This document shows positions 7,398 to 15,410 of a stretch of 15,435 bases of DNA, piece by piece; positions within the stretch are counted from its first letter, which is position 1; each line of letters starts with the position of its first letter. The position numbers and the translations under genes are program-made. A model generated the notes under the pieces. That model worked only from the letters and a program-made list of their open reading frames with translations, was not told the DNA's origin and did no database searches. Source of the DNA: CAYZIC01 sp964478335 (GTDB taxonomy: Bacteria; Verrucomicrobiota; Kiritimatiellia; RFP12; DVOR01); assembly GCA_964478335.1 (NCBI GenBank), contig CAYZIC010000055.1:1-15435 (forward strand), read 5' to 3'.

Positions 7398-7778
7398 TTA
7401 TCTGACAAGCGGTTTATCGCAGACACGATCATTGATGATGGTCTTATCGCAGATGTGCTTTTGGACGATTTCCTTGGCGAGCTTTTGGTCGACCTTGCTG
7501 TAGATGACCACAGGCATATCTGGTGCGATGACCTCAACGGTCGGCTCGTGCTGGCAGAGGCTCATGCAGCCCGTTTGGCGAATCAAGACCGTGGTGATAC
7601 CGCGAGCTTCTAGCTCATCGACAAAGGCATACAAGACCTCTTTGGCACCAGCTGCGATGCCACAAGTCCCCATACCAACGATAATCTGGGTATCCTTACC
7701 CTCGATATCACGCATGGACATCGGTTGCACGTGCTGAGCACGCATCTGGGCAAGGGTTTCTCGAGTGAGTTTTTTCAT
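7398..7778 (-). CDS. hndB: HndB-like thioredoxin-fold [2Fe-2S] ferredoxin subunit
   Basis: This 126-residue protein resembles the small HndB-type subunit encoded with NADP-reducing and bifurcating [FeFe] hydrogenases, where it probably helps carry electrons or assemble the complex. It has a short helical N-terminus, then the thioredoxin-like fold with MGTCGIAAGA (36-45) and TGCMSLCQHEP (69-79). Cys39, Cys71 and Cys75 occupy three of the four usual cluster positions, but the second cysteine of the first pair is replaced within GIAAGA. Cys110 and Cys120 in the C-terminal tail are extra. AAAGGA (7788-7793) lies 9 nt before the ATG, and the gene is 18 nt after the ATPase gene. Whether it binds a complete [2Fe-2S] cluster is uncertain. 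Confidence 0.88.
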   Translation of the reverse strand: MKKLTRETLAQMRAQHVQPMSMRDIEGKDTQIIVGMGTCGIAAGAKEVLYAFVDELEARGITTVLIRQTGCMSLCQHEPTVEVIAPDMPVVIYSKVDQKLAKEIVQKHICDKTIINDRVCDKPLVR

Positions 7779-7796
7779 AAATGCAATTCCTTTCAG

Positions 7797-8345
7797 TTAG
7801 AGAGAGGCGATTGGATCGAACGGTTGGATATCGCTTAGGCAGTCCTGATAGGCCCGTTTAAAGGCCTGCGGTAGCAAAAGCGAACCATAACGAGCCTCAA
7901 GCGAAGCCTTATCCCACGATCGCACAGTTTGCCGATCTTGCAGGGTAAAGGCAATCTGCGCAGGGCACTCTTTGGCACATGCGGCAACGACCATCAGTGC
8001 GAAATCCCCAACTGGCGGCAAGTGAGCCCCTCGGATACGCAATGTCACCCTCAGACCATGGGATTCTCGAGGCATCACCTCCAGTATTCCACCACCCTGT
8101 TTGACCAATTGCTTTAACCAAGGCAAACCGAGACCGACAGACCGCCCAGGATGCTTGATCCCATCGGTATAGTCAGTGCAGACCGCACGGCAGATTTCAT
8201 CCAAAGTCATGCCAGGCCCCGTATCCTCGACACAGATTTCATGGACACCATCACGGCAAACCCACCTCACCTGCACCTCAGAGGCCTGAGCTTCAAGGCT
8301 GTTGTCAACCAAATCGCCCACGGCATCACAAATCGACCGAAACAT
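7797..8345 (-). CDS. Histidine-kinase-type ATPase (HATPase_c) domain protein
   Basis: A stand-alone GHKL ATPase domain of 182 residues. The N box is DLVDNSLEA (Asn15), the G1 box EDTGPGM (40-46) and the G2 box GRSVGLGLP (67-75). There is no dimerisation/phospho-acceptor histidine segment, no sensor and no membrane segment, so it cannot be an ordinary sensor kinase. Such proteins, with a conserved PPxGD stretch after the ATPase fold (here 110-114), are known in hydrogenase operons of anaerobes, for example between the NuoE-like and HndB-like genes; their function is unsettled. It has eight cysteines, including two CxxxC pairs (52/56 and 123/127). A stop codon lies two codons upstream, so the ATG at 8345 is the earliest possible start. 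The ribosome site is modest (AGG at 8352-8354). It may be an anti-sigma-like regulator or a kinase of a partner; this is inference. Confidence 0.88.
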   Translation of the reverse strand: MFRSICDAVGDLVDNSLEAQASEVQVRWVCRDGVHEICVEDTGPGMTLDEICRAVCTDYTDGIKHPGRSVGLGLPWLKQLVKQGGGILEVMPRESHGLRVTLRIRGAHLPPVGDFALMVVAACAKECPAQIAFTLQDRQTVRSWDKASLEARYGSLLLPQAFKRAYQDCLSDIQPFDPIASL

Positions 8346-8374
8346 CTCCTACCTATTTCCTCTACTTTAGATGA

Positions 8375-8869
8375 CTAAGCCTGTTGACGGAAACGTTCCA
8401 AGATCTCAGGCAATGTCTTTTTCGTGACCTTACCAAAAACCTCACCATTGATCACCATCACCGGTGCCAAACCACAGCAGCCCAAGCAGCGCACCGCTTC
8501 TACGGAGAAAAGCCCATCCGGCGTCACCGTATTCACGCCCACGCCCAAAATGCGCTCCAGCTCCAACAAGATATCCTCGCCCCCCTTGAGGTAGCAAGCG
8601 GTACCCAAGCACACCTGAACTAAATTGCGCCCGGGCTGCTTTAACTTAAAGAAGTTGTAAAAGGTAATCACGCCATAGACCTTAGCCAGAGGCGTATCCA
8701 ACAAATCGGCAACTTCAAACATCACCTCGCGAGGCATATAGCCAAACGCTTGCTGCACCTTGTGCAACACCATGATCAAGTTACCAGGCTTATCTTTCCA
8801 AGACGCAATAAAAGCCTTCAACTCAGGGGTCAAATGCTTCGGGGTCTCTTCATTATTATCAGAACTCAC
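8375..8869 (-). CDS. hydC: Hydrogenase [2Fe-2S] subunit (HydC/HndA, NuoE-like)
   Basis: This is the small electron-transfer subunit of the trimeric hydrogenase, homologous to complex I NuoE. The 164 residues have a helical N-terminal domain with the typical GYMPREVMFEVA and VYGVITFYNFF stretches, then a thioredoxin-like domain with four cluster cysteines in CLGTAC and RCLGCCG. Numbered from the GTG start these are Cys87, 92, 128 and 132. The start is taken as GTG at 8869, because AAGGAG (8877-8882) lies 7 nt before it. The in-frame TTG at 8875 would be only 1 nt from the same site. It is the first gene of the operon; the next gene begins 29 nt after its stop. Confidence 0.95.
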   Translation of the reverse strand: MSSDNNEETPKHLTPELKAFIASWKDKPGNLIMVLHKVQQAFGYMPREVMFEVADLLDTPLAKVYGVITFYNFFKLKQPGRNLVQVCLGTACYLKGGEDILLELERILGVGVNTVTPDGLFSVEAVRCLGCCGLAPVMVINGEVFGKVTKKTLPEILERFRQQA

Positions 8870-8876
8870 GAGCAAG

Positions 8877-8882
8877 CTCCTT
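8877..8882 (-). promoter_or_regulatory. Ribosome binding site deciding the hydC start
   Basis: AAGGAG on the minus strand. Its 7-nt spacing to GTG 8869, against 1 nt to TTG 8875, supports the GTG start. Confidence 0.85.
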
Positions 8883-8906
8883 TATTCAATCAAACAACAA
8901 ACACAA

Positions 8907-8964
8907 GATCCTCACGGATCACACTATGCAAATTCTTTGCAAAACCTGCATTCCATTGTGGAAT
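8907..8964. promoter_or_regulatory. Three short perfect inverted repeats in the hydrogenase operon leader
   Basis: GATCC-TCAC-GGATC (8907-8920), TGCAAA-TTC-TTTGCA (8927-8941) and ATTCCA-TTG-TGGAAT (8950-8964) lie in series with centres about 20 and 23 bp apart. They could be protein operators or stem-loops of the leader RNA that set translation or stability. Nearer the promoter a short GC hairpin followed by four U (9002-9014 plus 8998-9001) could act as a weak attenuator. Confidence 0.45.
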
Positions 8965-9028
8965 ACCTTATCACATTGTAATTGGCAAGGCAAGCCCAAA
9001 AGCCCCCTCGAGGCGTTATTTTAGCCTT

Positions 9029-9057
9029 TTTTTAAGTAAAATCTCCCCAAAAGTCAA
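9029..9057 (-). promoter_or_regulatory. Probable promoter of the hydrogenase operon
   Basis: TTGACT (9052-9057) is followed after 17 nt by TAAAAA (9029-9034, 4/6). The -35 box lies in a 12-bp block, AAAAGTCAAGTG on the plus strand (9049-9060), identical to the block around the adhE -35 (3276-3287). The predicted leader is about 150 nt. Confidence 0.6.
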
Positions 9058-9060
9058 GTG

Positions 9061-9465
9061 TTAGAGCGACTTATCTACATTCAAGGGTAACAGTCCTCCT
9101 CTGAGCTTGCGAGCTTGTCAGCAGTATCGTAGCACCCGATCTGACAAGCGTGGCAACTACACTAATCCCAATGACGGCCTACCAAAAGCAGCTCTTGTGC
9201 AGTTTTAATGGGTAAAATCGCGACTGCAACACGGTTGGGGTTTATCGAGTAATTGGGATCTTTTTTGGGGTGGCTGGTTTTGAGGGGGCCTACGACTATG
9301 GAGGTAATTTTTCTCCCACAAGAGGGTCACAAAGGAGGTTCACAATAGAGAATGGTGGTGCGGGCTTCCCCCCCCGCTATTGAGCTGCGGGAGACTGTGT
9401 CGCGGGTAGCGTGAGTTACTACGCCCCTTAAAGCCATGATCACCAGCGGCGAGCCATTACTGCAA
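9061..9465. other. Gene-free region between the protease and hydrogenase units
   Basis: No convincing gene is seen on either strand. It contains a hairpin at 9113-9149 (GCTTGTCAG with CTGACAAGC, and an inner ATCG/CGAT pairing), one copy of a 16-bp repeat (9203-9218) and an 8-C run at 9368-9375. The 3' untranslated tail of the protease message covers the right end. Confidence 0.6.
9203..9218 (+). repeat. Left copy of a 16-bp repeat flanking the protease gene
   Basis: TTTTAATGGGTAAAAT matches 15411-15426 at 15 of 16 positions, in the same orientation; CTTGT lies at the same distance upstream of both copies. Confidence 0.5.
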
Positions 9466-9490
9466 AAGCCCTGCGATAAACGCAGGGCTT
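9464..9490 (-). terminator. Rho-independent terminator of the protease gene
   Basis: A perfect 10-bp stem, AAGCCCTGCG (9466-9475) with CGCAGGGCTT (9481-9490), has a 5-nt loop. On the minus strand it ends in four T. It lies about 57 nt past the stop at 9547. Confidence 0.85.
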
Positions 9491-9546
9491 GAGAGGATTC
9501 TAGTCATAGGTCTTTCCTAAGGTTAAGTCGAGATGCCGCAATCGTC

Positions 9547-12500
9547 CTACTTGGAGATGACGGCCTTAACAAACTTCGCCCCCTCTGGCAAGGTGCCATT
9601 AAAGGTATAAGTACCAGTTGACGCATCGTAGGAGCCTGGGATCGAGGTCTTAGTCATCTCTCCGCCGAGCGTTTGGGTGGTGTGTATGACGATAGAGACA
9701 CCTAAGGGGAGAGCCGATCCTTGCTTCATGCCTTGCACTGCGGCCTTTGCGGTAATGGTGAGGGTGGCGACATTGGTAAAGACAAAGTCTGTCACAACAA
9801 AGGCGATCTTGCTTGGATCGTCGGGGATCTCGGTCGCAGCAAAGAGGTAGAGAAGCTCTGCCTGGGCGGCGGTGAGGGTGACTTCCTTTTGAGAGGCGCC
9901 ATCGGCGAGGGGCAGGTCGGCGACATAGTCGGAGACTGCTTGGTCGATGGGTGTGCCGTCTGGTTTGGGGGTGATGGTGACGGTGGATTCCTTAACGGGC
10001 GTCCAGGTGACGTCGTCAATCCAGGCGGTATTCTCGCCACCTTCGCCTGAGTAGTCGCGCTTAAAGGTCCACTCGACGGTGTGAATGGCATCATCATCAA
10101 AGGAGCTACTTTGCTTCACCCAATTGACTTCGCCAGACCACTTGAGGTCAGGGTTTGGTTCACCATCAAGAGAACACGTCAAGAAGTCGAAGCCTAGTTC
10201 GGAGCTCACCTTGATGCGATAGGTGAGGGTGCCCTTGCCCATCATCGTGACGCGAAGGATGGACTGTTTGCCATTCCACGTTTCGCCAGCTTCGAGCGCA
10301 GAACCGCCATCATAGGAGACCTTGTCGGTGACGGACCAAGGATTGGTGCCCTTGCCATCGCCCTTGGTGGGAATCGTTGACCAGTCCAAATTGGGTGAAC
10401 CGACCGCTTGGTCAAAGTCTTTGCTCAAGGCGGCATCCACGTAGGGGCCTTGGGCGATGGAGAGGGATTGGATGAGGCCATCGGTGACAAATCGCACAGC
10501 GCCCTTACGCACCTCGGTGGTTGCATTGGGTGCCACAGTCACGGTCAACGCATGGGTGCCGGCTGAGCCGCTCTGTGAGGAGAGGGTGATCCATTCTGGC
10601 ATGGACGTCTGCCCGGACCATGTTTGGTTGGTCGTGAGGGTGATGGATTTGGTGAGGCCGCCCGAGGGCGCGATGATCGTCGTGGTGCTGAGGGTTAAGG
10701 ACGGCTCTTGGGGTTCGGGGCTATTGGCTGCCTGCGTGACGGTGATGACCACCGTTTCGGCGGGATCGCCGGCCTGGAAAGTCAGCATAGCGGTACGTTC
10801 TGCCTCCACGGGATTGGCCTTAGCGGTGAGGGTCAGCGTGTGAGTGCCAACGGTGCCGCTCGTTTGGGAGAGGCTCAACCAGTCTGGAGCAGAGCCTTGG
10901 AGGCGCCACTCCTTGAGGGCGGTGAGGGTCAGTTGTTGGGTGCTGGCCTCTTTGGAGAAGGCCACGGTCGTCTTGTCGACGGTGATGGCGGGTTCAGGAA
11001 TGGGTATCCAGCTCACATCGTCGAGCCAAGCGGTATTGGTACCGAAATCAGATTGACCATAGTCGCGACTGAAGGTCCACTCGATGGTGTGGGTGCCGGG
11101 AGTGTCAAAGGTGTGGGTGCGTTGGGTCCAGTCAATCGTCTGTTCATCCCCCCACTTGCAATCTTCTTGCGCTTTGCCATCGACCCAGACGGTCAAGTAG
11201 TCGCCGGAAAGGGCGGAGACTTTGACCCAATAGGTCAAGGTGCCGCGTCCTTGGAGGGTGGTGCTGATGGAGGTGCTCTTATTCGGCCAAATGTCGCCTG
11301 ACTTGAGGGCAGTACCTCCAGAATGAGCATCGTCGGAGGTGATGGTCCATGGGGCATTGCCTGATTCATCGCCAACATCTGGGGTCAGCGTCCAAGTTAA
11401 GCCGGGTGCGCCGAGGGCTTGGTCGACCTTGTTTTGCTGGGCGGCCTCTTCATCGGCAGCTTGGGTGATGGGCAAGGTCACGGGATCGGTGCCCGTGGCC
11501 GTTTCGAAGGTCAGGCTATAGGTACGCGGTGTGGGCGCGGTGCTTTTGGCAATGGTCAAAGTGAGCGCGTGTTTGCCAGCAACGCCTTGCTCGGGCGACA
11601 GCATCAACCAGTCGGGCAGGGATCCTTTCATGCGCCAGGGTTGTTTGGCGACGAGGGTGATCGATTCTGTTGCGCCTGTGGAGGCGACGTCGAGGCTCTT
11701 TTGAACGGTATAGACCTCAGGCACGGGGAGCGGTTGCCAGTCTACCGTATCGATCATGAAGTACTCGTCATCCTTTTTATACTTCTTGTCGAGGGTAAAG
11801 GTGATGGTCTGGGGGCCTTCATTGAGCTTGTAGGTACTCTTTGTATAACCTACCTGGCTACCCACCCAGGTGTCGCGTTCTTCACCATTGACAAAGACCC
11901 TTGCCCACGCCATTGCAATCTTATTATCCTTGTTATAAGCGAGGCTGTGGATGTGGTAAAAAGAGAAGGTGCCAGGTCCATCGACGGTGACCGAGAGGGA
12001 GGATTGCTTGCCCTCTGGCACCTTGATGGTGCGAGCGGCGCGTTTACCGCTATGGATCGCGTGCTCGAGCTGAATACCCCAGGGGTAGTCTTGGCTGGTG
12101 GACCACTTGAGGGAGGGCGCACCAACGGCATGGGCAATTTGCTTGAGGGTGAGGTCGATTTGACTGCCAAATTGCGTGATCGAGACAGCGGAGGTTTCGA
12201 CGCCCGAGACAAAGCGCACCACCGCGGTGCGGTTGGCGTGGTTGACATTTGCCGAGATGGTAATGTCGACCTCTGCAGAACCCGTTCCAGTCGTTTGGGG
12301 CGCGGTAATCCAAGGAGTGGCCGAGAGGTCAATCTTCCACGGGGTGGCTGTAGTGACGACGATTCGTATGGTCTGTTCGTCTGGCGAAAGGTCGATTTCC
12401 GTTGGGGTGGGCTCGATGACATCGTCGTAGCCTAAACGCTCAGGGAACGCCACGCCAATGGGCGTGCTGGGTTCTGCGCCCTCGACGGTTTCGGGGAGTT

Positions 12501-15297
12501 GCCAGGAGACATCGGTGACGTAAGCCGCACTCTCGGTCTGACCAACGACGCCATTGTGCATACCCCAGATGAGGGTGTGGCGTCCAGGGCCGACATCAAA
12601 GGTAACCGTCTGCCAGTCCGAGGAATCGCTCCACGTCTCTTGGCGCAGTCCATCAATCTCGAAGAAAAAGGTGTCGCTCCAATTCACCTTATCAAACTTA
12701 AAGACAAAGGAGATGGTACCAGAGCCCATCACGTCACCATAAAAGGTATGCTCGCCAAAGGCCTTTGGGCTGACACAGGCGATTGCGGGCTGCCCCTCAT
12801 AGGTGACCCTATCTTGCGGTTGCCAAGGGGTATGATAGGTCGGCTCCAGCGTCACTTCATCAAAGGTCACATACGTATTGCGATACCACAAGATGCGGGG
12901 TTCGCCGATTGATTGTACGAGATAGTCCGCACGTTGGGTCACCACACAGGTGGCAGTTTTGCCACTGGTATTGCGCAACGTAATGGTTGCGACACGATTG
13001 TCCGAGGTATCATTTTCCTTGACCGAGAAGGACAACGTATCGACCATGCCCCCAGTCGTCTTGTCGAGGGTAACCCATGGTTGATCCACTGAGGCCGTCC
13101 AGTCAGAATCGGATGCGACCTTGAGGGTATAGTTGCCCTGCTTGCGCAGAACAGTCTTAGCAGATTCAGAGAACGACAAGAAGGTTCCCGCATAGACGAC
13201 CTCTACATTGTCCACCCATGCGCACCCCTCAGCCTCAGGGGGGTCTTGCCAGCGATTGCGCAGGGCGAAATCGAGGCGGTGCTCCCCATCGGGAATGGTG
13301 ATGGTGTAGCGTTTCCAGTCGCGATCACCCATGAGCAAGGGTGTCTTATCTGAGCCATCGACATAAACATTTGTTCCATCGAGGCGGATATTGACCCCAT
13401 CAGCCCAGGCTGGCCAATCCTTAGGTTGAAAAGTCTTGATCTTGATATCAAAAGAGAGCGAACACGGCCCCATGATCATCGCCGAAAGTTGCGATTCGCT
13501 GTTTTGCGGTGCGGCAGTCGCCTGAACGGCCGATGGCGAGCCATTGTTCGTCACATTGCTCTGTCCAAACCACGGTGCCTCCTTAGAGGTAAACCACTCG
13601 AGCTTAACCCCGAGCGCATCCGCCAACGGCACCGCCTGCATCACCTGCAAGGTGCGTGGGCCGCGGGTGCCAGTAAAGGACAAATCGACCTGACGGCTGC
13701 GTTCATCAGCAGTCGCTGCCGCCGTGAGGGTCAAGATTTCGCCGCCCGTGCCCGAGGTCGGTGTCACCGTCAGCCAGGTGGGCAGATTAGAGGTATTAAG
13801 CGTCCACGGGGCATTGGTCGTCAAGCTGATCTTTCGCGTTTCGCCGGCAGCCGCCAAACGCACCACCGGCGCCTCAAAGACGATCTCATCAGAGACATCA
13901 TAAAATCCCGCCACGATCGATGCGGTTTCATCGAGTGTGCGCGCATTGTCTGCGTGCTTCTCCGAGCCAATCGACTCGTGGGGTTGCCCCTCTACCGCCT
14001 CATCCAAATAGACATCAGGGTTAGAGAAGTACGGGATCTGCGTAAACTGAACTCGAACATTACCGCTCCCGTCGGGGCGAGCAGCAAGCGTCCAGGTATA
14101 GGCCATGATCGTGGCGTAGCGTTTGCCATTCTCTGCCGTCCACTGTTTACCTGCGGAATAGGAAAATAGCTGCGGACCAGGCTGCATGGCCTGGCTCTTG
14201 CTGTGGCCCGCACCCATGATGTGACCAATCTCATGCACCAAGGTGTTCTGAGAATGAACATGGCGCAAAGAACAGACCGCAAATGCCGAATGCTTAAATT
14301 CGTGGTGGTTTTGGTTGCGCGTCATTGGCCAGCTTGCGCCACTCAAACCATCGTGGACAGAGGTTTTAATAATACCAACGACAATATCTGCACCCGTAGC
14401 CGCACGACGCAACGGCACCTCAGCAAAGTCCAATGAGCCCGCCGTCAAATAGTCCAACGTCACACTCACCCCTTGGCTTGTTCCCCACGCCACATCGCCA
14501 GGCACAATCATGATACCCGCCGACTTAAAACGAAACGCCTCAACCTTGGAATTACTCAGTGCCAGATTCATCTTATCAATCTGCGCCTGCGTGAAGATCT
14601 CAGGACTGCCATAGTCGGCATTAATTGCCCCCACAGTGGACTTGTCATAGACAAAGAGGATGTCGACAGAGAGCTGCTCAGTCGCAGGCTCCGCAAATGT
14701 GCGCGGTTGGATACCAAAGGGCGAGAGACGATCGATCGATGGCGCAGGTTGCCCATCGCCCAGCTCAACGGGACGCGGTGGCATCAAGGCGAGGTTGGGT
14801 TCGGCAACGTCGGCGGCATTGAGGAGCGAGTCGGTGCGGCGTTTGACCACATGATACTTGTCGCCCGTGTAGAGAATGGTATAGTGGTGGGTCGACTCTG
14901 GATCGGTGTAGGCCAACGACCAGGTCTCAGCCCCCACACGCAAGACCGCCGTACAAAAAGGTTCATCGACCAACCGCACGGCAAAGGCTCGACCGCGGTC
15001 GTCAGTAGAAATGACACGCACCACATCAAAGGTATGCGTGATCCCCTCAAAGGGGGTTACGCTCAACGTATCCCCTACCCCCACATTCGGCACCGCCACA
15101 TCCACCACGCGATCGTAGGCACGCAGCCGATCAGGATCATCCGATGGTGCTGCAGCGACTGCTGCTGGCGACCAAGGGGAAACCGCCACATCACGGCCAA
15201 AGGTTGCCGTTGTGACACACACGCTCAAAGCGATTGCGATGCCCAAGCCACGCCACGCTCGGCCTAAGGATTGGATTAATTGGGATGATAGATTCAT
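9547..15297 (-). CDS. Giant secreted metzincin metalloprotease with BACON and jelly-roll-like repeats
   Basis: A 1916-residue exported protein. Residues 1 to about 34 are a signal peptide (Arg13/Arg16, then a hydrophobic stretch GLGIAIALSVCV). A propeptide-like region reaches about 210. The reprolysin-like metzincin domain has HEIGHIMGAGH (zinc ligands His355, His359, His365; catalytic Glu356) and a Met-turn at Met398 in IMAY. After it come six BACON-like domains, with a W(L/I)xxxxxxG core (about 472-552, 702-789, 959-1042, 1189-1279, 1436-1522, 1526-1619), and five jelly-roll-like modules between or after them (about 552-700, 790-932, 1044-1187, 1281-1429, 1622-1769). Four of the five modules end in a close variant of AWxDDVxW. 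The last 145 residues are unrecognised, with no sortase or PEP-CTERM anchor. The start at 15297 was preferred to 15360 because it gives a normal signal peptide and has GAGG 6 nt upstream. BACON and jelly-roll modules usually bind glycans, so targeting to glycoprotein or polysaccharide is likely but inferred. Confidence 0.93.
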   Translation of the reverse strand: MNLSSQLIQSLGRAWRGLGIAIALSVCVTTATFGRDVAVSPWSPAAVAAAPSDDPDRLRAYDRVVDVAVPNVGVGDTLSVTPFEGITHTFDVVRVISTDDRGRAFAVRLVDEPFCTAVLRVGAETWSLAYTDPESTHHYTILYTGDKYHVVKRRTDSLLNAADVAEPNLALMPPRPVELGDGQPAPSIDRLSPFGIQPRTFAEPATEQLSVDILFVYDKSTVGAINADYGSPEIFTQAQIDKMNLALSNSKVEAFRFKSAGIMIVPGDVAWGTSQGVSVTLDYLTAGSLDFAEVPLRRAATGADIVVGIIKTSVHDGLSGASWPMTRNQNHHEFKHSAFAVCSLRHVHSQNTLVHEIGHIMGAGHSKSQAMQPGPQLFSYSAGKQWTAENGKRYATIMAYTWTLAARPDGSGNVRVQFTQIPYFSNPDVYLDEAVEGQPHESIGSEKHADNARTLDETASIVAGFYDVSDEIVFEAPVVRLAAAGETRKISLTTNAPWTLNTSNLPTWLTVTPTSGTGGEILTLTAAATADERSRQVDLSFTGTRGPRTLQVMQAVPLADALGVKLEWFTSKEAPWFGQSNVTNNGSPSAVQATAAPQNSESQLSAMIMGPCSLSFDIKIKTFQPKDWPAWADGVNIRLDGTNVYVDGSDKTPLLMGDRDWKRYTITIPDGEHRLDFALRNRWQDPPEAEGCAWVDNVEVVYAGTFLSFSESAKTVLRKQGNYTLKVASDSDWTASVDQPWVTLDKTTGGMVDTLSFSVKENDTSDNRVATITLRNTSGKTATCVVTQRADYLVQSIGEPRILWYRNTYVTFDEVTLEPTYHTPWQPQDRVTYEGQPAIACVSPKAFGEHTFYGDVMGSGTISFVFKFDKVNWSDTFFFEIDGLRQETWSDSSDWQTVTFDVGPGRHTLIWGMHNGVVGQTESAAYVTDVSWQLPETVEGAEPSTPIGVAFPERLGYDDVIEPTPTEIDLSPDEQTIRIVVTTATPWKIDLSATPWITAPQTTGTGSAEVDITISANVNHANRTAVVRFVSGVETSAVSITQFGSQIDLTLKQIAHAVGAPSLKWSTSQDYPWGIQLEHAIHSGKRAARTIKVPEGKQSSLSVTVDGPGTFSFYHIHSLAYNKDNKIAMAWARVFVNGEERDTWVGSQVGYTKSTYKLNEGPQTITFTLDKKYKKDDEYFMIDTVDWQPLPVPEVYTVQKSLDVASTGATESITLVAKQPWRMKGSLPDWLMLSPEQGVAGKHALTLTIAKSTAPTPRTYSLTFETATGTDPVTLPITQAADEEAAQQNKVDQALGAPGLTWTLTPDVGDESGNAPWTITSDDAHSGGTALKSGDIWPNKSTSISTTLQGRGTLTYWVKVSALSGDYLTVWVDGKAQEDCKWGDEQTIDWTQRTHTFDTPGTHTIEWTFSRDYGQSDFGTNTAWLDDVSWIPIPEPAITVDKTTVAFSKEASTQQLTLTALKEWRLQGSAPDWLSLSQTSGTVGTHTLTLTAKANPVEAERTAMLTFQAGDPAETVVITVTQAANSPEPQEPSLTLSTTTIIAPSGGLTKSITLTTNQTWSGQTSMPEWITLSSQSGSAGTHALTVTVAPNATTEVRKGAVRFVTDGLIQSLSIAQGPYVDAALSKDFDQAVGSPNLDWSTIPTKGDGKGTNPWSVTDKVSYDGGSALEAGETWNGKQSILRVTMMGKGTLTYRIKVSSELGFDFLTCSLDGEPNPDLKWSGEVNWVKQSSSFDDDAIHTVEWTFKRDYSGEGGENTAWIDDVTWTPVKESTVTITPKPDGTPIDQAVSDYVADLPLADGASQKEVTLTAAQAELLYLFAATEIPDDPSKIAFVVTDFVFTNVATLTITAKAAVQGMKQGSALPLGVSIVIHTTQTLGGEMTKTSIPGSYDASTGTYTFNGTLPEGAKFVKAVISK

Positions 15298-15303
15298 TTG
15301 CCG

Positions 15304-15307
15304 CCTC
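15304..15307 (-). promoter_or_regulatory. Ribosome binding site deciding the protease start
   Basis: GAGG lies 6 nt before the ATG at 15297. The in-frame upstream ATG at 15360 falls within the predicted -10 box and has no comparable site. Confidence 0.65.
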
Positions 15308-15359
15308 TTCTTTATTATGACAGATCGCTTATTTGCATCAGGGTTAGTAACTGGGCGCA

Positions 15360-15388
15360 ATTATAGCGATTTCGCAAGAGAAATGCAA
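15360..15388 (-). promoter_or_regulatory. Promoter of the giant protease gene
   Basis: A perfect -10 TATAAT (15360-15365) with TTGCAT (15383-15388, 3/6) 17 nt upstream. The predicted start near 15353 leaves a leader of about 55 nt. It also rules out the upstream ATG at 15360 as translation start. Confidence 0.7.
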
Positions 15389-15410
15389 GAAAAAAGTGGA
15401 TCTTGTTTAA

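Noticed and set aside
7388..7537. Upstream in-frame ATG extending hydB by 50 residues
   Set aside because: The extension lies in hndB, resembles no hydrogenase sequence, and the ATG at 7387 has a good ribosome site and begins the conserved Fe-S domain.
9298..9414. Two tiny plus-strand frames of 16 and 20 codons (9298-9348, 9352-9414), each with a purine-rich stretch upstream
   Set aside because: No promoter is evident, spacing of the second is 13 nt, and such short frames occur by chance; only conservation or ribosome profiling could rescue them.
14953..14955. Cys115 of the protease propeptide as a cysteine switch
   Set aside because: Only a lone cysteine in the propeptide is visible, without a recognisable switch motif around it.
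15298..15360. Protease start at the upstream ATG (21 more residues)
   Set aside because: It would place a charged segment before the signal peptide, and the ATG lies in the predicted -10 box.
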